Assembly (NCBI GenBank): GCA_964017045.1
Contig: OZ024808.1
Location: forward strand, 31,588,013-31,652,012
Origin: Omphiscola glabra
Lineage: Eukaryota > Mollusca > Gastropoda > Lymnaeidae
DNA length: 64,000 bases
Reading direction: 5' to 3'
Position 1 is the first letter of the stretch. Each line of letters opens with the position of its first letter. The notes below the pieces were generated by a model. That model had not been told where the DNA came from. It searched no databases and saw only the letters and a list, made by a program, of their open reading frames with translations. The position numbers and the translations under genes are program-made. This document shows, one piece after another, positions 1 to 11,310 of the stretch.

Positions 1-570
1 GTGACTGGGTGGTAATTGGGTTTGACATGGTGGTGATTGGTTGTTGTTGGGTGATGTTTTAAATATTTACAAAACAAGATGAGATCTTGACAACTAAAGC
101 TTTTTATTTGCTCTTGGTGTATTGTCAATAGAAATATGACAAGAAAAACAAAGGAGAAAGTACCATATGGAGTGAACAGGGAAATAACTTAGAAATAATG
201 TCGCTTTTAACAAGTCTTCTCTCTACAGTACAAGTGGAGAGCTATATTGGGCCTCCCGGAGATGGGACCCATACGGACATATCGGAGGTCATCTACGTCA
301 TTATAAGAACCAAGAGGAGAGCACAAGTCAAATGCTGGTCACGGGATTGTTAGTCGTTGTGCGTGTACTTGTTTCAGTATGGCTTGGTGTTTCATACAGA
401 GGGCGTAATACCTCATTATTATTAAGTGCACTTGGGCCGCACATACATAGGAAACGTTATAGTTGGGTATAAATTTGTTAAAGATTTTCTTTTTCTGTTC
501 TATGAACTTTATGAAATACAATAATGAACAATGTAAACTATTATAACATAAAAATAATTGAAACGGTGTT
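1..570. other. Unassigned sequence with open frames
   Basis: No recognised gene. Between about 200 and 430 several frames on both strands stay open, including a minus-strand frame that ends in LHLYCREKTC then a stop near 197. It could be a terminal exon of the minus-strand gene starting at 7179, but the acceptor is weak and I recognise no homology. Confidence 0.3.
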
Positions 571-574
571 AAAT

Positions 575-2800
575 CCCTGTGAATGAAATGATGTGTTAAG
601 GGTGTATGAATGAAATGGTGGTTAAGAGCATATGAATGAAATGGTGTGTTAAGGGCATATGAATGAAATGGTGTGTTAAGGGCATATGAATGAAATTGTG
701 TGTTAAGGGTGTATGAATGAAATGGTGCGTTAAGGGCATATGAATGAAATGGTGTGTTAAGAGCATATGAATGAAATGGTGTGTTAAGGGCATATGAATG
801 AAATGGTGTGTTAAGGGCATATGAATGAAATGATGTGTTAAGAGCATATGAATGAAGTGGTGTGTTAAGGGTGTAAGAATGAAATGGTGCGTTAAGGGTG
901 TATGAATGAAATGGTGCGTTAAGAGTGTATGAATGAAATGGTGCGTTAATGGTATATGAATGAAATGGTATGTTAAGGGCATATGAATGGTATGGTGGTT
1001 AAGGGCATATGAATGAAATGATGTGTCAAGGGCATATGAATGAAATGATGTATTAAGGGCATGTGAATGAAATGGTGTGTTAAGGGCATATGAATGAAAT
1101 GGTGCGTTAAGGGCATATGAATGAAATTATTTTTAAGGGCATATGAATGAAATGATGTGTTAAGGACATATGAATGAAATGATGTGTTAGTTGCATATGA
1201 ATGAAATGATGTGTTAAGGGCAAATGAATGAAATGATGTGTTAAGGGCATATGAATGAAATGATATGTTAAGGGCATATGAATGGAATGGTGTGTTAAGA
1301 ACATATGAATGAAATGGTGTGATAAGGGCATATGAATAAAATGATGTGTTAAAGGCATATGAATGAAATGGTATGTTAGGGCATATGAATAAAATGGTGT
1401 GTTAAGGGCATATGAATGAAATTGTGTGTTAAGTGCTATGAATGAAATGATGTGTTAAAGTCATATGAATGAAATGATGTGTTAAGGACATGTGAATGAA
1501 ATGGTGCGTTAAGGCATATGAATGAAATGATTTTTAAGGGCATATGAATGAAATGATGTGTTAAGGACATATGAATGAAATGATGTGTTAGTTGCATATG
1601 AATGAAATGATGTGTTAAGGGCAAATGAATGAAATGATGTGTTAAGGGCATATGAATGAAATGGTGGGTTAAGGGCATATGATGAAACGATGTGTTAATG
1701 AAATATGAATAAAATGATGTGTTAAGGGCATATGAATGGAATAATGTGGTAAGGGCATATGAATGAAATGATATGTTAAGGGCATATGAATGGAATGGTG
1801 TGTTAAGAACATATGAATGAAATGGTGTGATAAGGGCATATGAATAAAATGATGTGTTAAAGGCATATGAATGAAATGATGTGTTAAAGTCATATGAATG
1901 AAATGATGTGTTAAGAACATGTGAATGAAATGGTGGGTTAAGGGCATATGAATGAAATGGTGTGTTAAGGGCATATAAATGAAATGGTGTGTTAAGGGCA
2001 TATGAATGAAATGGTGAGTTAAGGGCATATGAATGAAATGATTTTTAAGGGCATATGAATGAAATGATGTGTTAAAGACATATGAATGAAATGATGTGTT
2101 AGTTGCATATAAATGAAATGATGTGTTAAGGGCAAATGAATGAAATGATGTGTTAAGGGCATATGAATGGAATGATGTGCTAATGGAATATGAATAAAAT
2201 GATGTGTTAAGGGCATATGAATGGAATGATGTGTTAAGGGCATTTGAATTAAATGATATGTTAAGGGCATATGAATGGAATGGTGTGTTAAGGGCATATT
2301 AATGAAATGGTGTGTTAAGGGCATATGAATAAAATGGTTGGTTTAGGGCATATGAATGAAATGGAGCGTTAAGGGCATATGAATGAAATGGTGTGTTAGG
2401 GCATATGAGTGAAATGATGTGTTAAGGGCATATGAATGAAATAGTGTGTTAAGGGCATATGAATACAATTTTGAAATAAGGGCATATGAATGAAATGGTG
2501 TGTTAAGGGCATATGAGTGAAATGATGTGTTAAGGGCATATGAATGAAATGGTGTGTTAGGGCATATGAATAAAATGGTGTGTTAAGGGCATATGAATGA
2601 AATTGTGTTTTAAATTGCATATGAATGGAATGGTTCGTTAAGGGCATATGAATGGAAAGGTGTGTTAAGAGCATATGAATGAAATGGTGTGTTAAGGGTG
2701 TTGAATGAAATGTTTTGTTAAGGGCATATGAATGGAATGGTGCGTTAAGGGCATATGAATGGAATCGTGCGTTAAGGGCGTATAAATGAAAGATGACGCA
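575..2800. repeat. 27-bp minisatellite, about 80 copies
   Basis: The unit is 27 bp with core GGGCATATGAATGAAATG followed by GTGTGTTAA or close variants. On the minus strand it translates as MPLTHHFIH repeated, which produces several long open frames that are not genes. A recognisable variant block (one unit with TTAGTTGCATATG, followed by one with GGGCAAATG) recurs near 1186, 1587 and 2099, so the array also has a higher-order period of roughly 400 to 510 bp. Single-base indels break the frame in places. Confidence 0.95.
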
Positions 2801-2804
2801 GGAC

Positions 2805-3247
2805 TTATACCAAGTTGAATATAGTCTAACAATTTTAAAGACTTTTTTGTGTGATTGAAACAACTTTCTTTTTAGCCTTGCTACAGTAGCAAGCTTCTGA
2901 TTGACTTATTCTCTTTTCATTTTTGTAAAGTTGTCTTTTTAAAATATTATGTTTTTTATCGTTATATTTTTAATAATTTTTGTTATTTTGTATTTTTCAA
3001 TGTTATTTTTGCTGATGACGGCCTGATACAAATTTTTCTTTACATTATCTTTTTTTGTTATTGAATATGTCATGTATCGTTTTCTTTCTATCTCAATGAT
3101 AATATCCATTTTCGATATTAAATTGTAAATTGTTTAAAATTGTTTAACTGTATAATGTAAGACACCATTATGTATTTGTAATGCTCCGTAAATGTACTCT
3201 ACCTGTACACCCAATGACGTTCGCAAATTAACATAAGATCAACTCAC
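2805..3247. other. AT-rich unassigned stretch
   Basis: AT-rich sequence between the 27-bp array and the coiled-coil exon. I see no exon, repeat or element here. Confidence 0.5.
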
Positions 3248-3331
3248 CTCACTTTTAAGCTTGGTCACGGCATTGGAAGTTTTGTCCAGGTCATTATCTA
3301 GTTGCTTTAGATGGCTTTCAATTTCAGATAA
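3248..3331 (-). CDS. Candidate coiled-coil exon
   Basis: An 84-nt minus-strand block is bounded by a pyrimidine-poor but usable acceptor (ATTTCAG) and a consensus donor (GAG|GTGAGTTG). It reads 28 codons without a stop, from LSEIESHLKQLDNDL to VTKLKSE, with hydrophobic residues at heptad-like spacing, so a short coiled coil is likely. Entry and exit are both phase 0, matching the phase-0 donor of the signal-peptide exon at 7179-7084 on the same strand. The two may belong to one secreted protein. Such short coiled-coil exons occur in mollusc secreted recognition proteins, but no family can be assigned from 28 residues. Further exons would lie below 3248 and were not identified. Confidence 0.5.
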
Positions 3332-3445
3332 CTGAAATTTTAAACAATCAATTTTTTAAAATTTTTTGAGTTTAACTGAATTTATTTGTGCATGTTTTCA
3401 AGTAAGTTTTTTATGTAATCAAGTAAGCGTTGAGTGTATAACGTA

Positions 3446-3632
3446 TGTGGAGAGTACACAGTGGGTGGAGAGTACTATTTAGGTGGAGAGTACACAGTGG
3501 GTGGAGAGTACTACTTCAGTGGAGAGTACACAGTGGGTGGAGAGTACTACTTAGGTGGAGAGTACGCAGTGGGTGGAGAGTACTACTTAGGTGGAGGGTA
3601 CACAGTTGGTTGAGAGTACATCGTGGGTAGAA
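3446..3632. repeat. 18-bp repeat in 36-bp dimers
   Basis: Two alternating 18-bp half units share GTGGAGAGTAC and differ at the end (ACAGTGG versus TACTTAG), so the true period is 36 bp. About five dimers are present. Confidence 0.9.
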
Positions 3633-3639
3633 GCAACCC

Positions 3640-4050
3640 GTATATATTTAGATATATTCATTGAAAAACATGAGAATGTATGTACCAAACCAAAAAAAGT
3701 AGTAATAAACATTGGTGCATTTGTAATTATTATATTTATTGGAACACTGCTACTCATTCAGATATGTATAACATTAACAAGATTTTATGTTTTAATTAAT
3801 AGGCGTAATTTATTTTCTTATATCACATTGTTCACAAATTGTGACTTTTGGCTTTATAGATTTTTACAGTTTTGTTTCTGTTATGTTTGTCAGCAAACGT
3901 CATCATCTGTTCTGTTTGGTCGATTGATATGTATGTGGCATTTTTTTGCAAAGTTGGGTTCAAATTCATAATGAATAACTGTGCATTGTAGAGACTATTT
4001 GCTATAGTCAATTAAAATGACCTAGATTCACAGCATTGTCATCAATTTTT
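3640..4050. other. AT-rich unassigned stretch
   Basis: An open plus-strand frame rich in I, F and L runs to 3971, but its composition is what AT-rich DNA gives by chance. No splice or domain support. Confidence 0.4.
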
Positions 4051-4061
4051 TGTTTATGTTT

Positions 4062-4408
4062 CACCGATAGGATAGGATTTTGGCCTCTGTTGATAAGATA
4101 GTTGCCTCTGTTGATAAGATAGTTGCCTCTGTTGATAATATAGTTGCCTATGTTGATAAGATAGTTGCCTCTGTTGATAAGATAGTTGCCTCTGTTGATA
4201 AGATAGTTGCCTCTGTGATAAAATAGTTGCTTCTGTTGATAAGATAGTTGCCTCTGTTGATAAGATAGTTGCCTCTGTTGATAAGATAGTTGCCTCTGTG
4301 ATAAAATAGTTGCTTCTGTTGATAAGATAGTTGCCTCTGTTGATAAGATAGTTGCCTCTGTTGATAAGATAGTTGCCTCTGTTGATAAGATAGTTGCCTA
4401 TGTTGAAA
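4062..4408. repeat. 21-bp minisatellite
   Basis: The unit is TTGATAAGATAGTTGCCTCT plus G, about 16 copies. A 20-bp variant (TGATAAAATAGTTGCTTCTG) appears twice about 85 bp apart, inside otherwise identical neighbours, so a block of four units was duplicated. The one-base-short units shift the frame. Confidence 0.92.
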
Positions 4409-4587
4409 ATCAAACAATTGAATCCTTCAAATGTGTATATATGAGTTGCTGGATTTGTTATGATAGAAATCTTTCGTAGCGTTTCTTTTGTCCCAAAAGT
4501 TGTGAAGCGTTGACAATGATATCGTTAGCGAGCTTTAAGTTATTGAAAAAAAATGAGTTGTAATATTGTGGCAATTACTTTTGAATG

Positions 4588-4698
4588 GCTAAACATGTTC
4601 CAGAACTGTCATACTTAACCGGTTTGCTTGGTAGGTATTGCATGAATGGACACCTCCGTGAAATGGGATGAGCAGCTCTTCAACTGCGATGTTATTCC
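4588..4698 (-). pseudogene. Possible piggyBac-like transposase relic
   Basis: A minus-strand frame reads NNIAVEELLIPFHGG and then degenerates to a stop. The VEELLIPF core resembles the piggyBac motif around V-DE--IPF-GR. The stretch is only about 37 codons, so this is a weak call. It could be chance. Confidence 0.22.
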
Positions 4699-4699
4699 T

Positions 4700-5750
4700 G
4701 GGAACATAGTATCGGTTGAGATTTGTAAACAAGATATCTCACATTTATCTAATTTCGGCTTTGCTCCATTGTGTCATTGTCTTTCCTATGTGTCCTTGTC
4801 TTTCTTTGTTGTAGAATCCCAAGTGGTTGAGGAGATATATGAATCTTGTCTCTGACATGGCTGCTCGCATCAAGGCTTAAGTGTTCATTGTTTAAAACAG
4901 TATGGGGGCATTTGTGAAATTCTATTTCATCTGAATTTCTTTCAGTCCAATTTTCTTTCTTCTTTCTTCTGCCTCCAGTGTTTGTATAAATCAATATATT
5001 GTCAACCATTTTTTTTTACGTATTGCCTAAAACAGAAGGTAAACATTTCCACGAGGTTGACGCTTTTATCTTTGCCTACTTTCAAGATATTCTTGTGTGG
5101 CATAAACAGTGAGTTATTTCCCATGATTGAAATATATTACCCACGACAATCAGAATAACATCCCTTGACTTATCAGTGTTTTACATATTCAAATAATGAT
5201 ATTTAAAGGTTCGTGAAATTGTTTAGGGCTCTTAGTTCTTCTTTGATTGACACTAAGACTTGCCCGCCCATGCGACACAGCCTTCCCCTATTGTCCTGCC
5301 CACCCACAATGTAATGCACAGTTACAGGGTGCTGTCACCCAACAGGGAACTGCCCACCACAGTGACACAGCCCAACCAAAAGGTACTGCTCACACACATG
5401 GTACCTACAAGGATGCTGATATGTCATTAGACCGTAATACGCATTGCAAACGCATTCTTTGTGACAATAAAATAGGCTAGGCCATATAATATGCTGGGTA
5501 GATGAGGCATATACCAAGGCCTGATAGGCTAATACATATGCTATATTGTTAAAGATGAGGTATATACCAAGGTCATGGGTACAATGAAGGTTAACGTCTC
5601 AACTAGATGTTACATTGAATAAAAGAAAATAAATCCATTAAGTAGAAATTATTCCATGAATTATAGGTCGCCACTTATTATAATTGTAACATTCTGTGAT
5701 AGAATAATGTTGAACTATTTTATTTTGTTACTTTTCAATTATATCTGTAT
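4700..5750. other. Unassigned; one possible plus-strand terminal exon
   Basis: After a good pyrimidine-rich acceptor (TTTCTTTGTTGTAG), a plus-strand frame at about 4817-4880 reads NPKWLRRYMNLVSDMAAR and four further codons to TAA. It looks coding but has no identified upstream exon. From 5250 to 5420 there are degenerate repeats around GCCCACC and CACAG. No gene recognised. Confidence 0.3.
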
Positions 5751-5754
5751 ATGG

Positions 5755-6020
5755 GCATCCATTTATATCTATATCTATATACATCCATTTAAATATATAT
5801 ATAATGAATCCATTTGTATCTATATATATTTATCAATTTAAATCATTATATATGCATCCATTTAAATATATTTATATGCATCCATTTAAATATATATATA
5901 TGCATCCATTTAAATCTATATATATAAAATTCATTAAAATCTATATATAAGCATCCATTTAAATATATATTTATGAATCCATTAAAATCTATACATATGC
6001 ATCCCTTTAAATCTATTTAT
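5755..6020. repeat. AT-rich repeat, about 24 bp
   Basis: Loose copies of CATCCATTTAAATATATATA, about ten, diverged. Confidence 0.8.
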
Positions 6021-6487
6021 ATACCTCCAGCGTTGTAGTGCTGATTTAGTGCTTTCTAAGCCGAATTTGATATTTTTACCTCACTATAATGTATTCACAC
6101 AATAGGTTTCACAAATATGAGCATAAAATCTCTATGTTGGAGTAAACAGAATTGTAATCATCTAATTAACTTCACATATATGATGATTCACTCAGATCGT
6201 AAGATAGTTAATAATCATTTCCCCTCTCTCCCCTCTTTTACATGTGCGCATGACATTTTAATATAAAAAAAAGTTTGTTAATACTAAAGTACGAAACAAT
6301 TTATTTGAGTTTCAATATTTGAGCTGTTACATTAATATTTAGCACAAGTGACAGTAAACATGATCTGTTTATTCCTTGAGTAGTGTACAAAAACAATATG
6401 TACAAAAACAGTATGTACGAACGGAAGTTTGTTCGAAAGAAATAAATATTAGATTCAATAGGATCATCATTTTTAGTCGTTTACAAA

Positions 6488-6616
6488 AACCGAGTTTACA
6501 GACAGATGAATGACAAACAGCATAGACAGATGAATAACAGACAGATGAATTATTGGCATCACAGAGAGATGAATGACCTTCATCGCAGACAGATGAATGA
6601 CCTCCATCTCAGACAT
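6488..6616. repeat. Degenerate ACAGATGAATGAC repeat
   Basis: Six or so copies of CAGACAGATGAATGAC with variable spacers of 5 to 20 bp. Confidence 0.7.
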
Positions 6617-6801
6617 CATTTTTTTATCATATTTTATCAATTTGTTCCGTTGAAGAGAAATGAAAACATTTTAAGTTTTTAATTTTGTTGATCGTTGACT
6701 AATTAAAGAAAAATCCACAATAAATGCATTTTCTGCTAAGAATAGTGCTTAGAAATCTTTCAAAATGACAATTGCATTTATGATGGTAGGATCGAATAGA
6801 T

Positions 6802-6987
6802 CAGCGGTTCTCAAACTTCCTAATGCCGCAATCATTTAATACAGTCTCTTGCTGTGGCGACCCCCAACCCTAAAATTATTGTCATTGCTACTTCATTAAG
6901 ATGCGTTTCCAGATGGTCTTAGGCGACCCCTGTGTAAGAGTCGTTTGACCCACAAAGGGATCGCGATCCACAGGTTGAGAACCACTT
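6802..6987 (-). mobile_element. SPIN-like non-autonomous hAT element
   Basis: A 186-bp element with inverted ends CAGCGGTTCTCAAAC and (reverse complement of the right end) AAGTGGTTCTCAACC. It is flanked by a perfect 8-bp duplication GAATAGAT at 6794-6801 and 6988-6995, the hAT hallmark. The inner sequence contains CCTAATGCCGC, GGCGACCCCCAACC and TAAAATTATTGTCATTGC near the left end and CTTAGGCGACCCC and GGGATCGCGATCC near the right. From memory these match the two ends of SPIN elements, a family known for horizontal transfer among vertebrates and invertebrates. The internal part is deleted and no transposase is present. It sits in what would be the first intron of the minus-strand signal-peptide gene. 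Confidence 0.85.
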
Positions 6988-7083
6988 GAATAGATCAAAA
7001 GCTACCCTCATATAAAGCAACATTGCAGCAAATAATAAAATATTGATTTTTTCATTAAACTTAACAAATAAACCCTTCATTAC

Positions 7084-7179
7084 CTCTGACACCACATGAA
7101 ATTTGTCATATAAGCTGCCGGCAATCCCATCAGTCACCAGTAGCAAAATAACAACAGCCCAAAACATTTTAACTTTCAC
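7084..7179 (-). CDS. Signal-peptide exon of a secreted protein
   Basis: The minus strand reads 32 codons from an ATG at 7179. Residues 1-21 are a textbook signal peptide (basic MKVK, then a hydrophobic stretch ending DGIAG), with predicted cleavage after G21, followed by SLYDKFHVVSE. A donor GAG|GTAATG closes the exon in phase 0 at 7084. Reading past it runs into the SPIN element, which supports splicing here. A TATA box lies 50 bp upstream of the ATG. The next phase-compatible exon found on this strand is the coiled-coil exon at 3331-3248. The family is not identifiable from this exon. Confidence 0.62.
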
Positions 7180-7228
7180 TAGCGAAATGGAGGAAGCAAT
7201 GACAGCGCCCTACTTCACCAGCTATGCA

Positions 7229-7234
7229 TTTATA
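7229..7234 (-). promoter_or_regulatory. TATA box of the signal-peptide gene
   Basis: The minus strand reads CTCTATAAATGC, 50 bp upstream of the ATG at 7179. A start of transcription about 30 bp downstream would leave a short 5' leader of around 20 nt. Upstream (7250-7281) is a run of C on the plus strand. Confidence 0.45.
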
Positions 7235-7249
7235 GAGTATCGCGGACGA

Positions 7250-7281
7250 CCCCCCCGCCTCTCCCCCCCCCCCCCCGCCCC
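7250..7281. repeat. Poly-C tract
   Basis: Almost pure C on the plus strand, directly upstream of the minus-strand TATA box. Confidence 0.9.
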
Positions 7282-7403
7282 TTACTCCATTTCCTCACAC
7301 TCCTACCTTTCCCTTCGATTAATAGCAGTTATCATAACTATTAACTACTTCCGATGCCCGTGATTCACAAGCTGGAGTCCACAACTACCCGCATGATGGT
7401 ACA

Positions 7404-7682
7404 CAAAACGACGTGTGGTGGTGCACATTCATATGCTGGTCAACAAATACACGTGTGGTGGTGCACAAATACACGTGTGGTGGTGCACGGATACGCGTGT
7501 GGTATTGCACATATACACGTGTGGTGGCGCATAGATACGCGTGTGGTGGTGCACAGATACACGTGTGGTGATGCACAGATACACGTGTGGTGGCGCACAG
7601 ATACACGTGTGGTGGTGCACAGATACCCGTGTGGTGGTGCACAGATACACGTGTGGTGGTGCACAGATACAAGTGTGGTGTT
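7404..7682. repeat. 22-bp minisatellite
   Basis: The unit is GATACACGTGTGGTGGTGCA plus CA, about 12 copies. Because 22 is not a multiple of 3, all frames see the same three-unit cycle, and four overlapping open frames result on both strands. None is a gene. Confidence 0.93.
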
Positions 7683-8197
7683 TTATGTAACGGATGCAAT
7701 GAGTTACATTGTAAACCATTCAAATAAATGTAAAATGGACGTGTATACGAATGACTCAAATTCTGATCAGGTCATATAAGAATGAATTACTTCTGTAATA
7801 GATATTATGTTATACAAGAAATATTACTTCTGTAATAAGTATGCTTTATACTAGAATGAATTAATTCTAAATAATTATTGTGTTATACAAAAAGGAATTA
7901 CTATTACAATAATAATTGTGTTTTAAAAGAGTTTTACAATAATTATCATTCACAATACAATACATGTGATGTTAAGCAATCTCTACAATTTAGATAATGA
8001 CATTTTAAAAAATGGAAACGACGCATGACCTTTGACCTTTATTTCAACATTTCCAGATAGTGAAACAAAGAGACAGAAAAGCCGACTTTTCATGTATATT
8101 ATGAAATTATCGGTGCGGCTAAATGATGATTTAAAGTTCGTACAAGGGTTCTCAGTTGAAGGCTTCAATCACATTTTTACACTTTGGTGAGTTAGGA

Positions 8198-8345
8198 ATG
8201 TGTGCAATCTGAAAGTAATTAAATGGCATATGTGCAATCTGAAAGTAATCAAATGGCAGGTGTGCAATCTGAAAGTAATCAAATGGCAGGTGTTCAATCT
8301 GAAAGTAATCAAATGGCTGGTGTGCAATCTGAAAGTAATCAAATG
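8198..8345. repeat. 30-bp repeat, five copies
   Basis: The unit is GTGTGCAATCTGAAAGTAAT plus CAAATGGCAG. Copy B of the segmental duplication has this unit only once (near 16990), so the expansion happened after the duplication or was lost in B. Confidence 0.9.
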
Positions 8346-9406
8346 TTTTAAGGATAATAAAAAAAATTAGAAAAAAATAATAAATACATTTTTGAAAATA
8401 TACGTTTTTTAACTTTCAGAAACGAACTGTTTGTATTTTGATATTTTAATTCCCAATACTTAGCGAGTCCAATTGAAATAGAAGACACACATTCAGACAT
8501 ACACAGGCACATACAACCAATAAAGAAAAAACTAATCATGCAATTTAGTCCATTTACATTTTATTGTGACATCAACTCTTGGTCACCTGTTGATACAAAT
8601 ACCTTTAGTTTCAATCATAGACCAACCAGAATCCTGAATTGAAGAATACCGTACCTCTTCATGAAATACGTAAGTTTATATTTTGTAATGATTGTATTTA
8701 AGAAGCAATAACTTTTGAAAGGTCCCTTATCATCATCATTCAAACTGAGTAGCCATTAGGCAATGTCCCAATAGGCCCAGGCCCAGTGGAATGGTCACGT
8801 ATAAATTGGACTGATGAAAGCGTTTAAACAAAATGAGAACCCCTGAACTAAATGTCAGGGTGATTAAAGTACTGCACGACCATAATGTGTCTCGTGGAGT
8901 AACTGCCACGTGCTAATGCTGAGTCGAGTCAAAATAAACTGTTTACTACTGGCCAATACCCGTACAATGATAACTGGCATGAAAATACCAGATACGTCAG
9001 CTCAGAGCTAGGAATATTTAAACATTATTTTGCAATCACAATCTGGTTATGAACTATAACAGTGGCTTAGTGGTTCAAATAATAGTGACAAATACTTTAT
9101 TTTCATACGGTGACGATGACAATAATAGTAATAATAGTTAATACTTGAAATACGAGCAAATACTCATGCAGAGCATACTGAATCCGAAAACACTTGGAAT
9201 GCAGCTTCTCGGTAAACTTGTTGGAAACTGCTCTACTTTATAAATGTTATCACACTATGACCAATTCTTCTTACACAAATATCGTGAATCAACTGTCAAC
9301 ATTTCTTATTTCCCTTGCTTCTCATAGGCCTGTTCTCCCTAAGTCCAAATACTCTATATATTCCATAAGAAATAATTCCCATATTACTTATCTCCCATAT
9401 AAGTAT

Positions 9407-9893
9407 CATCATCATCATCATCAGGTCCCGTAGTCCTTCGACCGTTGGGGCGCCACAGATGACATGTACACTATTATTCTCCATTCCTCTCGGTCTTCTG
9501 CCCTACGCAAAGCATCGCCTAGTTTTAATCCCGTCCATTCTTTGATAATATCTTCCCATCTTTTTCTTTGTCTTCCTCTTCTTCTCCCTCCTCTAGTAGT
9601 GCCCTGCAAGATCTCTTTGGCGAGCCCTTGTTTTCTGGTCACGTGGCCATACCACTCAAGTTTGCGCTTTTTAACAGACGTCAGGAGGTCATCGTATTGC
9701 CCAATTGCCTGACGAATCCTTTCTTTTATTTGCTCATTGGTGATGTGGTCTCTATAGCAGATGCCAAGAATGCCTCTGTAACATCTCATCTCCATCGCCT
9801 TTATTTTCCTTTCAAGTTGTGCTGTTAATGTCCAGGACTCACAGGCATATAAGAAAATGGAGAGGATTAATGAGCTCATCAGCCTGATTTTGG
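9407..9893 (-). mobile_element. 5'-truncated RTE-type LINE, C-terminal fragment
   Basis: The minus strand reads an uninterrupted C-terminal reverse transcriptase tail: FLYACESWTLTAQLERKIK, then MEMRCYRGILGI, KRKLEWYGHVTRK, GGRRRGRQRKRWEDIIKEW, ending APQRSKDYGT and TGA. This order (CESW, W-GHV-R, RGR-R--W) is typical of RTE-like non-LTR elements. The catalytic RT core and endonuclease are missing, so the copy is 5'-truncated. The 3' tail is a TGA triplet repeat. Short direct repeats TAAGTAT flank it (9400-9406 and 9894-9900) and are a likely target duplication. The unbroken frame suggests a young insertion. Confidence 0.85.
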
Positions 9894-10974
9894 TAAGTAT
9901 ATCTGTGACAATTATTTCAAGTGTTTTATATATTTTTTTAAATTAGAGTAAAAATAGCTATGCATTGGGTTTTTTTCAAAGGATTATTCCCGAAACCTAT
10001 TTCAAGGTCGGGTTCAAGGTCGGGAGATGTTTTAAATTGGGAATTGCTTTAAATTGTCTTCATGCGATTATGATTTGTAGCTAATATTTTAAGTGTATTG
10101 ACATTTAAATTGTGTGGGACTGACATCACATGGAGCGTGTGGGAGACTGACCGTGCAGTAGTACGTTTAGGAGTATGACATTTCCATAGAATGTGTGATA
10201 TAAAATGTGTTGCAGACTGAAAAGGCTAAAGAATGTGTGGGAGACTGACAGGTGCATATAATTTGTTAAAGACTGACAGACCCATTCATTGTAAAATTCA
10301 CGGAAACTTCTTAGAATCCACTACTAAAGTTACAGACTAATTAAAGCCTACATTTAATGATCCATATCTGACTCTAAATAGTTCTAGAATTGCGCATATC
10401 GTTAGTGCTGAGATAATAGATAATTTGTGTAAAAATAATCCATTTTACATTTATTGCATTTTAATGCTGTGTACTCAAATCTCACAGACAATCATTTCTC
10501 AGCTACTTCAACAAAAACAAAACATATTTGTGGAAGATTAAAATATGTTTTTCATCCTCCCCTCTTCGAAACAACCAATGACCAATGCCAGGCACGTGAC
10601 CGTGGCTCGATGATCATTTGACATTTTCACACCCATGGAGAGTGTCGTCATCTCCTACAGTTGATTGGTTACGACTGGCGTCTGTATTGTGCAGTTCAAA
10701 GGCCTCGCATATCATTTACTTTGTAGTACGGGTCAAATTTTGTTGTGGGAAGTGGAAAATGCATTATTCATAAATACTACTTTATTGAAAATTAAAATTA
10801 TTAGGTTGGTAAAATATTCACTCTCGATTTAATTACCAAGATTAAAACATCGGAATGTGCGTTAATTTGTCTGCAATTATTTTGTAAGAAAGGCACACAT
10901 GTAAAAATCAATTTTCAATATATAAATCAGCAATGTCTCCAGATAAGAGTTTTTGTGTATAACATGAAAATATT

Positions 10975-11165
10975 TGAGTCATAGGGACAACATCTGAAAC
11001 ATAGGGAACATAGCTGGTGCATTCTAACCACAACTGAAGCATTGGAACCACAGCTGGTACATTCTGACCACAACTGAAGCAGCTGGGGCAATTTGACCAT
11101 AACCCATGATGCATTGGGACTACAGCTGGGGCATTTTGGCCATAAATAATGCATTGGGGCAGAAA
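10975..11165. repeat. Degenerate 20-bp repeat (copy A)
   Basis: Diverged copies of GACCACAACTGAAGCATTGG. The same repeat closes copy B of the duplication at 18295-18690, where the units are more uniform. Confidence 0.8.
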
Positions 11166-11221
11166 CTCTGAAAATGGGACAACAACATTTTTGTTATTAG
11201 GTTATTGTGTAGTAGTCTTTC

Positions 11222-11310
11222 ATGAGCAGTCCCTGACCGCGTGCCTCATTAGCATAATTTTGCATCAGTTCCATGATGTAGATCTGAGGTTCAATCTTAG
11301 GCGAACGCAA
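11222..11310 (+). repeat. Possible tRNA-derived SINE fragment
   Basis: A block with GCGTGCCTCATTAGCATAA and, about 50 bp on, GAGGTTCAATC has the spacing of a degenerate RNA polymerase III A box and B box. No cloverleaf could be drawn, so it is not a tRNA gene. Low confidence. Confidence 0.2.

Larger units (their letters stand above)
7780..11165. repeat. Segmental duplication, copy A
   Basis: Matches copy B at 16430-18560 in the same orientation. Shared landmarks include CGACGCATGACCTTTGACCT (8018 and 16817), TTGGTCACCTGTTGATA (8579 and 17235), GTTCTAGAATTGCGCATATC (10381 and 17697) and GAGAGTGTCGTCATCTCCTA (10638 and 17967). Copy A contains about 1.3 kb absent from B (8970-10330), including a LINE fragment. 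Both copies end in the same 20-bp minisatellite. Confidence 0.85.

Noticed and set aside
596..2324. Long minus-strand frames of MPLTHHFIH repeats
   Set aside because: Translation of a 27-bp satellite; unit length is a multiple of 3 and has no stop. No splice sites, start context or other protein part.
3009..3030. TTTGCTGATGACGGCCTG as an RT FADDG motif
   Set aside because: No other RT sequence around it.
3591..3971. Hydrophobic plus-strand frame that looks like membrane segments
   Set aside because: AT-rich DNA gives I, F, L and Y by chance; the frame begins inside a satellite and has no recognisable motif.
4450..4560. Minus-strand LANDIIVNASQLLGQKKRYE as an exon
   Set aside because: Acceptor possible but no donor, and a stop follows; could not be tied to a gene.
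8198..8345. Regular direct repeats considered as CRISPR
   Set aside because: No spacers between repeats, no cas genes, eukaryotic context. The same holds for all arrays in the window.
9194..9433. Plus-strand frame ending in HHHHHH
   Set aside because: Its end is the antisense of the TGA triplet tail of the LINE at 9407.
11222..11310. tRNA gene
   Set aside because: Only box-like motifs; acceptor and anticodon stems do not form.
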